Shown here in pieces: positions 63,560 to 64,000 of a stretch of 64,000 nucleotides of DNA. Position numbers and translations under genes: made by a program. Numbering within the stretch: the first letter of the stretch is position 1; each line of letters starts with the position of its first letter. This DNA comes from Roseateles sp. SL47 (GTDB lineage: Bacteria; Pseudomonadota; Gammaproteobacteria; Burkholderiales; Burkholderiaceae_C): the NCBI RefSeq assembly GCF_026625885.1, contig NZ_CP113068.1, forward strand, positions 3,844,001 through 3,908,000, given 5' to 3'. The notes beneath the pieces were generated by a model. It was not told the origin of the DNA, did no database searches, and was given only the letters and a program-made list of their open reading frames with translations.

Positions 63560-64000
63560 TCAGTCCGCCAGTCCGGAGAGCAATTCGTAAGAGCGACGAC
63601 GGGCTTTGGCATCGTGCACCGCGCAGGCGACGATGAACTCATCGGCACCCGTGCGTTCCTGAACGTCTCGCAGCCCGGCCTTCACCGTGGCGGGTGAGCC
63701 GACGATGGATTCGGCCAGCATGCGCTCCACCTGGAACTGCTCCGATGGCGTCCACAGAACTTCCATCTGAGGCACCGGGCGCGGCAGCAAACCTCGCTGG
63801 CCTCGCTGCATGCCGAGGAAACGCTGCTGGATGGAGGTGAAAAGATGCCGCGCCTCTGCGTCGGTATCCGCCACGATGATGTTCAGGCCTACCGCCGCAT
63901 AGGGCTTGGGGTGGCGTTCACTCGGGCGATATTGCGCTCGGTACATCTCCAGCGCCTGCATGAGCATGGCGGGGGCAAAGTGCGAGGCAAAGGCAAACGG
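63560..64000 (-). CDS. LLM-class flavin-dependent oxidoreductase, C-terminal part (runs off the window)
   Basis: The minus-strand frame is open through the right edge; the stop is at 63560. The visible C-terminal 146 residues begin FAFASHFAPAMLMQALEMYR, followed by VGLNIIVADTDAEARHLFTS and ESIVGSPATVKAGLRDV, the last being the shared 'GSPxxVxxxL' C-terminal block of luciferase-like monooxygenases. The missing N-terminal part should hold the flavin site. It is convergent with the ROK gene. Confidence 0.86.
   Translation of the reverse strand, partial: PFAFASHFAPAMLMQALEMYRAQYRPSERHPKPYAAVGLNIIVADTDAEARHLFTSIQQRFLGMQRGQRGLLPRPVPQMEVLWTPSEQFQVERMLAESIVGSPATVKAGLRDVQERTGADEFIVACAVHDAKARRRSYELLSGLAD

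Overview
The window is high-GC, densely coded chromosomal DNA from a betaproteobacterium of the order Burkholderiales. The best guess is the Leptothrix/Rubrivivax/Roseateles-Mitsuaria group; this rests on gene content and order, not on a database search. Supporting signs are the citrate-cycle block (acnB ... CoA-ester lyase - mdh - gntR - sdhCDAB - sdhE - gltA), a single-chain PurL, a Bug-type solute-binding protein and GTG/TTG starts. Almost everything outside one island and a toxin-antitoxin pair looks like core housekeeping.

Layout. 1-3.3 kb: the first codons of a gene leaving the window, a 2Fe-2S flavin reductase, an NAD-binding epimerase-like protein and a rhomboid protease. 3.79-8.05 kb: a roughly 4.2 kb island in the 3' half of tRNA-Leu(CAA), bounded by an exact 59-bp direct repeat. 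It holds an orphan AAA/ORC-type ATPase, decayed phage genes (Rz, Rz1 and an integrase tail) and a few small unknown ORFs. 8.1-15 kb: cysM, a Nudix hydrolase, tusA, galU, a 2-hydroxyacid dehydrogenase and valS. 15.2-18.3 kb: a His/Gly-rich Spy-like protein, a 2x[4Fe-4S] ferredoxin and an OmpR/EnvZ-type two-component pair in one operon. 18.4-28.5 kb: small membrane proteins, guaC, fabH-like, PBP1A, a Bug protein, sbcB, a degenerate GGDEF protein and a small flagellar-rod-like protein behind a sigma-28-like promoter. 28.6-34.1 kb: cpdB and msrC, then a DCC / NAD-binding / DoxX-like / DUF2269 operon that seems controlled by a GbsR/MarR repressor. 34.2-47.3 kb: the citrate-cycle block, interrupted by a VapBC-like module and a secreted protein. 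47.3-51.8 kb: a LacI-controlled nucleoside-salvage operon (ribokinase, nucleoside hydrolase, purine-type deaminase). 51.9-57.2 kb: a branched-chain-type solute-binding protein and purL. 57.5-63.5 kb: a fructose-type ABC transport locus (two kinases, frcBCA-like genes and a ROK regulator). The window ends in an LLM flavin oxidoreductase.

Non-coding structure is unusually rich. Several intergenic gaps carry short degenerate tandem arrays with fixed unit lengths (11, 12, 14 or 18 bp), nearly all just 3' of genes. Several perfect palindromes sit in front of regulator genes and look like autoregulatory operators. The most unusual region is the tRNA-Leu island. Its ATPase is intact with its own promoter-proximal palindromes, while the phage genes beside it are broken. 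This fits a mobile cargo or defence-type gene outliving its carrier, but function cannot be shown from sequence alone.
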